Shown: one piece after another, positions 20,227-30,331 of the stretch | Numbering within the stretch: the first letter of the stretch is position 1 | How the letters are laid out: every line of letters starts with the position of its first letter | The notes under the pieces: model-generated | What the model was told of the DNA's origin: nothing | What the model saw: the letters and a program-made list of their open reading frames with translations, nothing else | The model's database searches: none | Origin: Spirogloea muscicola | Lineage: Eukaryota; Streptophyta; Zygnematophyceae; Spirogloeales; Spirogloeaceae | Assembly: GCA_009602725.1 (NCBI GenBank) | Contig: WELB01000161.1 | Coordinates: forward strand, 1 to 38,110 | Direction of reading: 5' to 3' | DNA length: 38,110 nucleotides | Made by a program: the position numbers and the translations under genes

Positions 20227-21139
20227 GTAACAGTTCCTCAACCTGGGACTGCATCTCTCGAAATTCGAGGGGTCGATACATCGGACGGTACGGCGGCGAA
20301 GCGCCGGGCTCCAGTGGAATTGTATGAGCCACGCCTCGGTCAGGAGGCAAACCGTCTGGAAGAACATCGGGGAACACATCTGAGAATTCCGCCAACAAAC
20401 TGTCAAGAACCGCACCATGTGAGGCCACATTACTCACTACTACTGAGTCAGGGGGGGACTCATCTTCCATCACCATTAGCAGATACACAGCCGAGGTGGG
20501 TTCTGCGTGAAGGACCCTCGTAAACTGCACAGCCGACAGCTGAATAGAGGAGTCTGTCACAGGCGATGGTACAAGGCGAGCGTCTTTGTGCAGTACAAAG
20601 CGACGAGCACCCCGTCGGCACGAGCAAGTCCGCGCGTCAAAATCGAGGAGGGCCGCGGTAGCACACAACCAGTCATCGCCCAATATCACATCAAAGCCCA
20701 GTGCCAACTCAATGACATGGCAAGACACAACGGCCTTATAATTTTGAATGCGTAGAGGGACTTGACATATGCCCACGATTTCGGCACTTTGTCCATTTGC
20801 CAATGTAGCTTGCGAAATACCAGTCGGTTTTACAAGTAAACCATTGTCACTAACAAAATCACTACTGACACAGGAGACTGTGGCTCCCGTATCTATGAGG
20901 ATCTGGGCTGGCTGATTAGCCACCAGTCCTGAGAACAACATAGTGGGCGCGTCAGCGCTAAGTGCCGAGGCACTAACTGCCGTAGGAATGAAGCTACTAG
21001 CTACATATACGAGCAGTTTAGGAGGTCTTGGAGAAACATCCTCCCCCTTGAACTTCACGTGGAGTTGGCTCGCCTTCCGGCGACACAAGAAAACCAGCCC
21101 CGTTGGAGGTAGAGATTTCACTCCGCGACTGCACGGCAC
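20227..21139 (-). pseudogene. Element Y protease and RT N-terminus
   Basis: An open frame from 21139 runs into the LINE insertion. The aspartic protease motif is ILIDTGATVSCVSSDF with a downstream [13 protein letters not shown]. The pre-RT segment is LLAEFSDVFPDVLPDGLPPD, then [20 protein letters not shown] and [15 protein letters not shown], where the LINE begins. The protease frame itself looks intact. It is separated from gag (stop at 21179-21181) by about 40 bases in a different frame, so pol expression would need a frameshift or re-initiation. Confidence 0.85.
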
Positions 21140-21178
21140 AATAAAGAAGACCGGGTCTTTAGTACCGTGTAAACTGAT

Positions 21179-22500
21179 CTAGCTCAAGTACATGTCTGCT
21201 GCTGCCTGCAACTGATTAGAAGGAGGCCATACAACAAGGGGGCCTTCGTTCACCAGCGCTTGCATAAGCACATGCACAGAGCGTACTACTGGCACAACAG
21301 ACTTTGGACATACTCGCCCTATCAAGTCAAACAGCATCTTCACACCAAGCTGCTGGATCATACATAAGGAAGATAAGAAAGCGTACTCACTTTTCCCTTT
21401 GCCCTTGTCCTTGTACTGACCCATCGGGCCCTTGGAGGATGGTGTAGACGAGGTTGGTGGCTTCGGCGGCTGTGGACAGTCCCGAATACGGTGCCCCTTC
21501 GAGCCACAACCGCAGCATGCACGGTCTTCCTCAGGGACGAACTGCGGCTTCCCCTTGGGCACCACATGCAGCCGAGGTGGCGGCCGAGGTCTACCACCGT
21601 AGCCGTTCCTAGGCTTGGGACGTTTCACAGTCGAAGGCCCCGCCGCGTCCCGGTCCTCACGTCCGAGCAGTCGCTTCTTCGTCACGTACATAGAGAAGGA
21701 TTGTCGCGCTTGCTCGATGAACTTGTCGAGTGAAGTTACTGCCTCATGCGTCAGCTTGTCGAGCTGGGACAACACCGCCACATGTCGCGGGAGACCAGCG
21801 TTGAATCGCTGGACCTGGTCCATGGGATTCATGTTGCCGCACTTCATCAAAATGAGATGAAAATGGCGCACGTAGTCCTCGAAGTCATCATCGACCATTT
21901 GGACGACGTCGAGCTGATTCCGAGCGTTGAGCTCCGCATGAACTTCACCATACAGGGTGGTCAATGATCGGGTGAAGAAGTCCCAGGTGTTGTACACCCT
22001 GGGTGTTGAGGACGACTTCGTACTTTCCCATATGGCGGCAGGATCTCCGCTCAGATAGGTGGCGGCGATTCCCACGCGGGATGTCACCGGCGCCTTGCAC
22101 AGAATAAACCATGCGTTCATCTTTCGGATCCATGCTGCGAGGCTCCCCGTCCCGTCGAACTTCGAGGGTTGGCACGGCTGGGCACGGCCCAAGCGCGCAC
22201 CATGGCTGACTTTGGCTCGGAGGCGACGAGTACGCTGTTCATCCGCGACCATGCGGCTGATTAGGACCCGTACCTCCTCGCTTAGCGCCTTCAATGCGGG
22301 GGCTACTAGCGGATCCCCACCCTGGACCGCAGCCTCGACTTGCTCCTGTAGGCGAGCGAGTCGCCGCACCTCGGCCGTTGTAAGGCCGTCTGGTCCGGGT
22401 GCTTGGAGCTCCGCCAAATCACGGCCACCTCCTCGATCCCGGCCGGTGGGTCTGCCGGCGGAGGGTCTCTAGGTTGCGCACTTGAGTCCTCGGACTCCAT
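21179..22500 (-). pseudogene. Element Y gag
   Basis: The main open frame is 22417-21179 (412 residues). A likely true start at 22500 (MESEDSSAQPRDPPPADPPA) is linked to it by a frameshift near 22410-22420. The capsid region reads PSKFDGTGSLAAWIRKMNAW, RVGIAATYLSGDPAAIWEST and VQRFNAGLPRHVAVL. One CCHC zinc knuckle is intact (CCGCGSKGHRIRDC), followed by PMGQYKDKGKGKSEY. The capsid packages element RNA and the knuckle binds it. Apart from the N-terminal frameshift it is the best-preserved gag in the window. Confidence 0.85.
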
Positions 22501-22995
22501 GCCTTTACACCAACACACTGAGGGCCAAGTCAGTGGAAGGCATAAGACACACGAAGAGAATACTACCACCATATACTAAGCAAGCTGGTGCCCCAGACAA
22601 GCAAAGCAATCATGGCAGCGCGCAAGTCATATCCCCAGAACGCAAAGCAGCACGCGCAGCCGAGTGAGGAACCAGAACTGGAGTACGGACCAGCCTCTGG
22701 CAGGTGGCCAGACTCGCCGCCCATCGGCGGTCGGTTTCAACTCCTTGTCGCAAAACAGGCAATCCACCGACCGCAGGTGGTTTGACGCGTGCGAGTACTG
22801 ACCTGGCAGTTTGGTGGCTGCCGGGGTGGAGGAACATTCGACATTGTCCGACCCCGGGCGTGTGGATGCAAATCCACGAGTACGTCTGGCAGGGGTCTCA
22901 ACCACACGAGACTAGTCAGTGCCAGAGCATCAGAAGGAACCTTGCATTGTCAGCTGTATCATCACAAGATACGAGGCTAGCAAGATGCAAGGACA

Positions 22996-23008
22996 CCTCT
23001 GATACGAA
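22996..23008 (-). other. Element Y primer-binding site
   Basis: Minus strand TTCGTATCAGAGG, directly next to the 5' LTR. It matches the 3' end of plant-type initiator tRNA-Met (TGGTATCAGAGG) except for C at the second position of the site. Confidence 0.75.
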
Positions 23009-23768
23009 TGTGACGTCCTGATCCCTAGACATGCAGTTAGGAGTTAGTACGTCCTGATTGAGTTCGAGCCTTGGGGGGTTTAGGAACTACCCCCCTACAG
23101 AGTGGATCGCCAACGCACACGGTGTACTCAATTGCATCACATAGCACAGCGGAAGTCTTACCCTGAGGCGCCGCCAGAAGGCGGCGACTCTACAGAGGGC
23201 TGGGTTAGTAGCTGATCCCAGGTGGGGCGCAACCGTGGCACTTACGGAGAGCCGGCGATGTTCGCAGCGTCGGGCTGCGGCGACGGGCTGGGCAGCAGAC
23301 GGCAGCAGCAGAGCTGGGGCGGGGGCTGCGGCAGCAGGCAAGCAGGGCTGTGCCTCTCTCTGGGCGTCACTGGCTCGACTGAATAGTCTGGCCTCGGCCT
23401 ACAACTACTTATAGCGGTCCACCTGCCACCCTCCCCGGAGGTGTGACGAGGGTAGCCCCAAGGTCCGGCCCCCGAAGGAGCGGACCAGTACAATGGGGAT
23501 GACTGGCGCGGGTGGCCCCCAACGTCCGGCCCCTGGAAGAGCGGACCCGCACAATGAGGATACAGGGGGGCGTGCCGCGCGTACTGCGGGACGAATAGGA
23601 TACTAGTCCAGGGGACTGGCGCGTGACTGGCGCGTGGCGCGCGTGAAGGCGCGCGTGAAGGCGGGGACGTCGCGAAGTCATCGCGAGACGTCGCGAGGTC
23701 ATCGCGAGTTGTCGCGCGAAGCCGCTTACCGGGAACCGTTTGGCTCCAACAAACGGGGGGACGTTACA
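23009..23768 (-). repeat. Element Y 5' LTR
   Basis: 760 bases, TGTGACGTCCTGATCCC...GGGGGGACGTTACA. Nearly identical to the 3' LTR except for the insert there. It has two adjacent copies of GGCGCGCGTGAAGGC where the 3' LTR has the insert. Confidence 0.88.
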
Positions 23769-23773
23769 GGAAC

Positions 23774-23913
23774 CGTCTCTAGGCGGGAAACGTCTCAGGG
23801 CGGCCACTTGCCCAGCCAGCCAGCCCGCCTGCTGGCGGGTCACCTGGCCCAAATAGCCACTCATGTAATGTCAACAGAGCCATGTGGCTTAACCAGACGG
23901 CTGGTTCACTACA
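23774..23913 (-). repeat. Element X 3' LTR, second part
   Basis: Resumes after element Y and its GGAAC duplication with CGTCTCTAGGCGGGAAACG. It follows the 5' LTR to the end TTCACTACA, including CCAGCCAGCCCGCCTGCTGGCGGG and the GCCATGTGGCTTAACCAGACGG block. Confidence 0.88.
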
Positions 23914-25110
23914 TTCCTCCCCACTCTGGTGTTCACGTCCTCGGGAACACCAAGAGAACAGTCACCTAGACAATTGGCCAAATTGACCACAGGTGTTCAC
24001 GTTTTGTGCTCAGGCCCATACCCGAGACACTTCATCAGATAGTACTCCGTGCTCAGGAGCACTTGAGCACCAACATGGAAGGACAGATCCTTGCGATGTT
24101 GGGCAGCATAAGCCTTTGGCGACTCTGGGCAATTTCCAAGAAATGCCCAACCCAGCTCGGAGCCTGCAAGAGGGTCCCAATGAAGGCTTCTACGGCGGGA
24201 ACATGGTTCCGGCCGTCCTTTCCACTTGGATCGGAGCGCGGGAATGTTAGCCACCTGGGCTGAGAAGCCCCTCTACCAAAGCACAAACATACCCTTTACG
24301 GACACGCATGTACAGCTGATAAGGGTCAGCCGAGGTTTGCCAAGAAGCTTGACGAGTCGGACGTAATCCTGCAGCCTGCACTCAAGAAGCAGTCACGGTA
24401 GCCAATACAACGGCGTTGCGAATGTTGCTGATGCAAAGCCTGAGAATCAATGCACATCTGTAGAGTACCAATTCTCCTTTTGACAAAGAGGATAGGCGCT
24501 CTGTATAGCAAGATGGCTCAACAGAGCCCATCGGCAGCAGGTTCTCGACCTGGAATTGCATTTCTCGTGCAGCAACATAGCAAGAACCCCGCCATGTGAA
24601 TCCGCAGCATTCACACACAATGTGTTCAAGAGCAAGGCATGCAGATGTGGCACAAAGCCAGTCATCACCCAATAGCACATTCAATGCAGCGGCCAACGCA
24701 TGGCGTAAAAAGGCACTTGGGCTTGATATTGTGAATGGGCCATCGGCCAATGTCAGCCTAGACAAATCAGCTGCTTGTAAAGTCAAGTCAGCGGAGCACA
24801 CAAAACCACACCACACCAAACAGAAAGGCCGAAAGCCCCCTGAATCTATGCGGATCGTGGCCGGTGCCAAAGCACCCAGCCCCTCAGAATCATAGTGTGT
24901 CATAGGCCTAGGCATCAAGACTACGCCTAAGGAGCCGGTGTCCCGCCTCGTGCGAGCACCACGACGACATCCCCAGCGGAGCTTGGTCAATCACGCCGCG
25001 CTTCTGTGGCCAATGAAGAACAAAATTTCTCCAGTCTGACAGCACTCAGGCCAGCTCAGATAGCTCAGCTCAGATAGATTTGCAGCAATTGGCAGCATTG
25101 GAGGCAAGGG
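23914..25110 (-). pseudogene. Element X collapsed pol
   Basis: A patchwork of short pol pieces in the order of W but with large deletions. Near 24000 there is CLGYGPEHKT (chromodomain). At 24060-24250 comes integrase C-terminus (HVGAQVLLSTE, KWKGRPEP). At 24260-24420 comes part of the RNase H/integrase linker. At 24420-24570 comes the RT start (MCIDSQALHQ, FQVENLLPMG). At 24590-24990 comes the protease region (IRIDSGG, LLGDDWLCATSACL). The RT YLDD, RNase H and integrase D,D,E cores are all absent. Confidence 0.75.
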
Positions 25111-26334
25111 TCAGGCACTCACGCTTGCCCTTGTAGTTCCCCTTGTCCCGGCCCATCGGGCGCTGTGGACGTGGGTTCGCAGAAGGTTGATCTGCCTCCG
25201 GGCATCCCTGAGCAAGTGAGTCTTGGCACCGCACCGAAAGCAGCCAGCGCCTTGCACTCGCGGCTTGGGGAAGCCGCCTAGACGAGCGTACGAGTTCTGC
25301 TTCAACCGCTTCATGTCGCGCTCTGGCTCCTCAGATGCGCCTGCCTCAAACTGGGGACGCTTGCTTGGACCAGCAATATCGGTAGTGCTGAGCACCTTGC
25401 AGCCAAGCTCCACCATCTTCGTGAAGTCTGTCACCGGCTCAGATGTAGCGGAGTCGATCGCGACCCAGCTGTGCATGCGGGAAGGCAATTCAGCCTCAAA
25501 GCGCTGGCACTGATCAATAGGCCGCATAGGCTCCTTGCGGAGCTTGGACAACAACAGCCGAATGCGCCGCACATAAGCCTCATAGGCCTCGAGTGTCTCG
25601 CCGTCCATGAAGAGCTTGTCAAGCTCATCGCGAGCACGCAGCTCCGTGTGCGGGTCCCCATAGACCGAGATGAGAGAGTCGGAGAAGAAACTCCAACGGT
25701 TGTACTCTGCAGGTGTGGAACTCTGCTTCAGGGTACCCCACCACTCCCGTGGTTCCCCTGACAGGTAAGTCACTGCGAGACGCACGCGTGCCTCCGCGTC
25801 CGTGTTTGAGCACTCAAACCATTCGTCCATTTCGTCCAGCCACGACTGCAACCGGCCTCGGTCGCCCTGTCCCGAGAACTGGCGAGGTGCATGAGCCCTA
25901 GCAAGTCCATGCTCCGGGACTCCGCCGCTCTTGCGCACTAAGTGCAGCGAGGCATCCACCTCCTGCATGTGCCGCTTCTCGGCGCGCTGCACGACGAGTA
26001 GGTTGCGGAGCTCCGCGCAGATCCTCGCATAGAGGCGGTGTTGAGCTGGGTCCGTTGTAGGCTGGGCCGACGCCAGGTCCTGGACGAAAAGGGCCATGCG
26101 CTGCACCTCCCCTGCCGACAAGCCGTCGTTGCCTTCGGCGCCCAGCTCGGCATGCCCCTCAAGGGCTTGCCCCGCAGCAACCAGTGCATCCGCAACTGGC
26201 CCTGCAGCAGCCGCTGTATCCACAGGCGGCTGCCCCGCAACTGGCGCTGCATCCGCAGCAGGCGCTGCATCCGCAGCCGACCGCTCTCCCCCCTCTGGAG
26301 GGTTCTGCCGCGCACTGGAAGTGGGCGAAGACAT
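25111..26334 (-). CDS. Element X gag
   Basis: 407-residue open frame starting MSSPTSSARQNPPEGGERSA. An Ala-rich tandem-repeat linker (ADAAPAADAAPVAGQP) follows, then GHAELGAEGNDGLSAGEVQR. The capsid region has APRQFSGQGDRGRLQSWLDE, VRLAVTYLSGEPREWWGTLK, YNRWSFFSDSLISVYGDPHT and PIDQCQRFEAELPSRM. The zinc knuckle starts CFRCGAKTHLLRD. A one-base frameshift near 25205 replaces its last Cys and changes the tail (another frame continues GCPEADQPSANPRPQRPMGR). Capsid is therefore intact and the RNA-binding end is broken. It might still supply capsid in trans to related elements; that is inference. Confidence 0.82.
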   Translation of the reverse strand: MSSPTSSARQNPPEGGERSAADAAPAADAAPVAGQPPVDTAAAAGPVADALVAAGQALEGHAELGAEGNDGLSAGEVQRMALFVQDLASAQPTTDPAQHRLYARICAELRNLLVVQRAEKRHMQEVDASLHLVRKSGGVPEHGLARAHAPRQFSGQGDRGRLQSWLDEMDEWFECSNTDAEARVRLAVTYLSGEPREWWGTLKQSSTPAEYNRWSFFSDSLISVYGDPHTELRARDELDKLFMDGETLEAYEAYVRRIRLLLSKLRKEPMRPIDQCQRFEAELPSRMHSWVAIDSATSEPVTDFTKMVELGCKVLSTTDIAGPSKRPQFEAGASEEPERDMKRLKQNSYARLGGFPKPRVQGAGCFRCGAKTHLLRDARRQINLLRTHVHSARWAGTRGTTRASVSA

Positions 26335-26826
26335 GCTGTCCGAAGAACGCTGAATAATCAGTTCAGGCCCTAGCAGTCAGCATTTCGCACAATCCATACT
26401 GCCATACAGGACATCGCAAGACTGCGGCCGCAGCAAGCGAGCAAGCAAGGCAGCGCGCAGCTTCACACCTCCAAAAGCAGGCAGGCAGACAGCCGCAAAG
26501 ATGACCAAGACCGATGCACTCGATGCACTCGACTCGGTTGCACGACTAACCATTTCTCACAAAGACTGCAAGCTCATAGCCACACCTCAGCAGGAGCGAA
26601 CGCAGGATGTGGTCCTCAAAGGTAGTCGATGATTGGCGTTGGTCGCTGCTGGCTCGGGTCGCTGCTGGCTCGGCGCTCCCGCTGAGCCACCTCACGCACC
26701 AACGTCTGGCAAGACACTTCTTCAACAGACAGGGTCAGGCCAGCACATCAGCGAGGTCCTTGCATCATCAGCAGCAGGCACATAAAAAAATTTGACAAGC
26801 CCACAAGCCTGATAGATGCAAGACCA

Positions 26827-26838
26827 CCTCTGATACCA
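26827..26838 (-). other. Element X primer-binding site
   Basis: Minus strand TGGTATCAGAGG, two bases (AT) from the 5' LTR. An exact match to the usual plant retrotransposon site for initiator tRNA-Met. Confidence 0.88.
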
Positions 26839-26840
26839 AT

Positions 26841-27487
26841 TGTAGTGAACTACGCTCTAAACACGTCTGTTAAAGAGAGAAGTCCTTATTGAGTTCGAAC
26901 ATAGTGGGTTTAGGAGCCAACCCACTACACCAGGAAGCACTAGCTCCATGCGCAGCGGAAGACAGGCCCTGTGGCGCCGCCGTCCGGCGGCGACTCCACC
27001 TCCTGGGCGCAGACCAGCGACGGGCCCTTGACGGGCGCAGCCACGGCCGCCCCGCAGCAGGCCCGCAGCAGTGCGGCAGCTGCTGCGGCGGCGAGCAGCG
27101 GCAAGGCTGCCCCTGGGGCTTCACTGGCTCGAACTGATTGTTAAGCCTCTGCCTCCAAGACTCCTTATGCTCCCCAGTGCCCACCCCCCTCTAGGGGTGT
27201 GAGCGGGTCGCCCCAAGGCCCACCTTGCGGCGGGCCCAAAGATCCTCCCTTGAATGGGCGGACCTTGGCGAAGGGTAATTCAGGACGGGCGGGAGCCGTC
27301 TCTGGGCGGAAACCGTCTCTGGGCGGAAACCGTCTCTGGGCGGGAACCGTCTCTAGGCGGGAACCGTCTCAGAACGGCCACTTGCCCAGCCAGCCAGCCC
27401 GCCTGCTGGCGGGTCACCTGGCCCAAATAGCCACTCATGTAATGTCAACAGAGCCATGTGGCTTAACCAGACGGCTGGTTCACTACA
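26841..27487 (-). repeat. Element X 5' LTR
   Basis: 647 bases with 9-bp terminal inverted repeats TGTAGTGAA/TTCACTACA. Contains the GCGCCGCCGTCCGGCGGCG stem and five tandem copies of a 19-base unit (GTCTCTGGGCGGAAACC-like, about 27296-27375). Confidence 0.88.
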
Positions 27488-27492
27488 GAGCC

Positions 27493-28455
27493 GGCCGCAT
27501 TGAAGCCGGGTAGCCCCTCTGGCAGACCCGGCCGCCGCTCAATGGCCTGCCGGGCAAGCCGCTGGAGGAGATCCAGCAAGCCGCTGCCATAAGCCCCGTG
27601 TACGTCGATGGCAAGGGCCGCGAATTCGTCGCCCGGAGGTTGGTCTGCATACTTCCGCTCCTTGCCTCGGGCCGCCAGAGCGACCGCATGCCCAGCGGTC
27701 GACGCCGACTTGGAGGGGTTAGCGGAGTCGACACAATCGTCGGTCACCACATCCGCGATGATACGCACACCGCCGCCGGGCGGGATGGCGACTAGGTCAG
27801 CGCGCCAGGTGTGGATCTGACCATCGGCGTCGCGCAAGATGGGCATTCTCGACGTGTGCTCCACGGCCACCTTGTAGCCCGCCTCGATGAAGACACCCTG
27901 CATGCCGTCCCTGAGAAGGTCATGGGATCCGGTTCCTCGCCGCCGTGGGCACAACGGAGCATGTGGGCCGCCAGCGCCGCAGGGTCGGCGTGGCGGGCAC
28001 CGCACTCGCATTGCATGACTCCGGCGGAGCAGGAGAGTGAGGAGGCCCAGCAACCGGTGGACCGCCGTCCTGTAGACTGCGTCAGGCATGGTGAGAGCCG
28101 CGTAGATAGGGAGCGCGGATACCCACGCCACCGCCCCGGGGGAAGAGGCTGAGAGGAGCCGGGCGCGCCCCCGAATGTCGTGCGGCGGAAGGAGCTCCAC
28201 CACCCGGTCATAGGCCGCTTTGTCCACAAGCGCAGTGCAGCGAGCCTGGGCCCGCAGGTCGGGGGTGTGCGCGAGGTGGATGAACGGAACAACCTGCTTC
28301 TACATGTCGGGGTGGGCCGCCAGGAGCCCGTCACGGGTAGCGCGGAGAGCAGCCTGGAAGGGCAGCGAGCCGCTCTCCACTTCAGCCACCACCCGCTCCA
28401 AGGTGCGGATGCCGTGAGCTTGAAACCGCTGGCTGATGGGTGCGGCGAGCAGAAG
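27493..28455 (-). pseudogene. LINE copy L, nuclease domain part
   Basis: Minus-strand LINE protein upstream of its X-insertion site. In order it reads RFQAHGIRTLERVVAEV, a TAG stop, RCTALVDKAAYDRVVELLPP, and a zinc-finger-like C-x-C..H-x3-C (CECGARHADPAALAAHMLRC) in a shifted frame. Then come SHDLLRDGMQGVFIEAGY, WRADLVAIPPGGGVRIIADV (a PD-(D/E)xK-like pair RAD..AD), KERKYAD and FAALAIDVHGAYGSGLLDLL, ending FNAAGS at the X target site. The order of zinc finger then PD-(D/E)xK motif is that of the restriction-like endonuclease (RLE) of non-LTR elements. There is one stop (about 28302) and two frameshifts (about 28010 and 27940). A further stop closes the frame near 28458. The true 5' end is not clear. 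Confidence 0.75.
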
Positions 28456-28567
28456 CTACCTCAGATAAGAGGACCTCAGGGCACAAGACCTCAAAAATGC
28501 TCGTATAGAGGCGCCTTGCCTCACCTCTGTAATTGCTGTTTCTCATTGCTTATACGCTAACGCAGGC
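28456..28567. other. No gene seen
   Basis: About 110 bases between the LINE and the tandem duplication. Could be a more diverged LINE portion. Confidence 0.3.
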
Positions 28568-28811
28568 CAATCTTTCACGTGCTTCTAATTGGCCCGTCGA
28601 CGAGTAGTGCAATGAAACAGCCGTCTGGTTAAGCCACATGGCTCTGTTGGAATTACATGACCGACTATTTGGGACAGGTGACCCGCCAGCAATCTTTGAC
28701 GTACTTCTAATTGGCCCGTCGACGAGTAGTTTGACGAAACAGCCGTCTGGTTAAGCCACATGGCTCTGTTGGCATTACATGACCAACTATGTGGGACAGG
28801 TGACCCGCCAG
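28568..28811. repeat. 122-bp direct tandem duplication
   Basis: Copies 28568-28689 and 28690-28811 both begin CAATCTTT.ACGT.CTTCTAATTGGCCCGTCGACGAGTAGT. They continue with the first part of an element-Z LTR (GAAACAGCCGTCTGGTTAAGCC...GGTGACCCGCCAG). A stretch of flanking DNA plus LTR start has been duplicated; the second copy continues into the full LTR. Confidence 0.85.
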
Positions 28812-29363
28812 CTGGCGGGCTGGCTGGCCGGGCAAGTGGCCCGCCCGGGTGCGGGCCCCGCCCGTCCTGAAATACCCCTCGCCAGGATCCACCCGTTCAA
28901 GGGAGGATCTTTGGCCTGCCGCAAGGCGGGCCATGGGGCGACCCGCTCACACCCCCAGAGGATAATGAGTGTGTATTCAGAGATGGAGGGCCATGTGTGG
29001 CCAAGTACAAAGGTAAGCACATTGAGCACCCGCTTCACACCCCTGGAGGGGGGGTGGCACGGGGAAGCACAAGGAGCCTTAAGGGACGAGGCTCGACAAT
29101 CAGTTCGAGCCCGGAAGCCCAGGAGCAGCCTTTGCCGCTGCTCGCTGTTGCAGCCGCCGCCGCACTCTGCTGCGGAGCCTGCTGCGCCGGCCTGCGCCCA
29201 GCAGGTGGAGTCGCCGCCGGACGTTGGCGCCACAGGGCCTGCTTTCCGCTGCGCTATGCGCTAGTGCTTCCTTGTGTAGTGGGTTGGCTCCTAAACCCCC
29301 TACAGCCGAACTCAAAAAGGACTGCTCTCTCTAACTGCGTGTCTAAGGCGAGGTTCCTTACGA
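28730..29363 (+). repeat. Element Z 5' LTR
   Basis: Diverged LTR. The start is altered (TTTGACGAAACAGCC for TGTAGTGAAACAGCC), as is the end (GGTTCCTTACGA for GATTCACTACA). It contains an insert at about 28960-29035 with GTGTGTATTCAGAGATGG and GGCCATGTGTGGCCAAGTACAAAGG, similar to the insert in the 3' LTR of Y. Confidence 0.75.
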
Positions 29364-29377
29364 TTTGGTATCAAAGG
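29364..29377 (+). other. Element Z primer-binding site (degenerate)
   Basis: TTTGGTATCAAAGG: the initiator tRNA-Met site with one G-to-A change (TGGTATCAGAGG to TGGTATCAAAGG). Confidence 0.7.
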
Positions 29378-29862
29378 CGGTCTTGCATCCATCGCGCTTG
29401 TGACTTCTTGTGCTCGCCGCTGATGATGCAAGGATCACCCTGATCTGCTGGCCTGAACTTTATCTGTTAAAGTTAAAGTGCTTGCCAGACGTTGGTCCAG
29501 GGGGCGGCTCCGTGGAAGCGCCGGGTGCGGAGTCATCCTTGCGTCCTGTGCCGGCGACCAACGCCAGATTGCAGACTGATCCTTGAGGACCACTTGCTGC
29601 GTTCGCTCCTTTCGAGGTGTGGCTTGAGCTTGCAGCCTTTGTGTGGTGAGGTCAGTCGTGTGGCCAGCATTGATCGTGTGCATCGATCTTGGTCACAGGT
29701 GCGGCTGTCTGCCTGCCTGCTGATTGAGGTGTGAGGTTGCTTGCTGCCTTGCTGGCTCGCTCGCTGGTGCACCAGTCTTGCGATGTCCTATATTGCAGCA
29801 TGGAGTGTGTGATTTGCTGACTGTCGGAGCCTGAATTGAGTCCTCAGTGTCCTTCAGCCACC

Positions 29863-30331
29863 ATGGCGTGACATACCTCCAGTGCGCGGCCGAGCCCTCC
29901 TCGGGAGGCAGCACGGTCGGCTGCGGATGCAGCGGCTGCTGTGGAGCGGTCGGCTGTGGATGCAGCGGCTGCGGCAGAGCCAGATGCTGCGGATGCAGTG
30001 GCTGCTGCGGGGCAAGCCATTGAGGGGCATGCCAAGCTGGGAGCCGAAGGCCAAGAGGGCTTGTCGGCTGGGAAGGTGCAACGGGATGGCCCTCCTCGTG
30101 CACGATCTGGCAGCAACCCAGCCTACGTCGGACCCAGCCCAACACCGGCTCTCTGCGAGGGTCTGCGCGGAGCAGCGCGCAATTCTCGTCCGGCTGCGCG
30201 CCGCAGAGCGGTATATGCAAGAGGTGGATGCCTCGTTGCACCTTATGCGCAAAAGCGGTAAAATTCCGAGCAAGGACTTGCCAGGGCCGATGCACCCAGG
30301 CAATTCTCCGGCCACGACGACTGGGGAGGGC
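29863..30331 (+). pseudogene. Element Z gag fragment
   Basis: ATG at 29863, but the third codon is TGA where W has Ser (MAS). The frame then resumes TSSARPSPPREAARSAADAA, and the Ala-rich repeats (ERSAVDAAAAAE). GQAIEGHAKLGAEGQEGLSA follows, then a frameshift near 30083 into MALLVHDLAATQPTSDPAQH, and MQEVDASLHLMRKSG. A further shift gives RQFSGHDDWGGL, after which the 3' LTR starts abruptly. The capsid core is missing. Confidence 0.78.

Larger units (their letters stand above)
16092..23768 (-). mobile_element. Ty3/gypsy chromovirus-type element Y
   Basis: Complete minus-strand element: 5' LTR 23009-23768, 3' LTR 16092-16976, gag, pol with protease, RT, RNase H and integrase, and a C-terminal chromodomain. 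It is flanked by GGAAC on both sides (16087-16091 and 23769-23773), an exact 5-bp duplication, within the 3' LTR of X. The LTR ends are TGTAATG/TGTGACG and ACGTTACA. The LTRs are alike except for one 125-130-bp insertion, so the insertion of Y is fairly young. Pol is broken by several frameshifts and by a LINE (19743-20219). Confidence 0.9.
15633..27487 (-). mobile_element. Ty3/gypsy element X (contains nested element Y)
   Basis: Element on the minus strand. The 5' LTR is 26841-27487. The 3' LTR is split into 15633-16091 and 23774-23913 by element Y. LTR ends are TGTAGTGAA...TTCACTACA. A primer site for initiator tRNA-Met lies next to the 5' LTR, and a purine-rich tract (AGAGTGGGGAGGAA, 23914-23928 complement) next to the 3' LTR. 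Flanks are GAACC (15628-15632) and GAGCC (27488-27492), a 5-bp target duplication with one change, within LINE copy L. Internal coding is gag plus a collapsed pol. It is non-autonomous. Confidence 0.85.

Noticed and set aside
28568-28811. Possible CRISPR-like direct repeat
   Set aside because: Only two units, joined without spacers, with LTR sequence inside; a plain tandem duplication in a eukaryotic genome.
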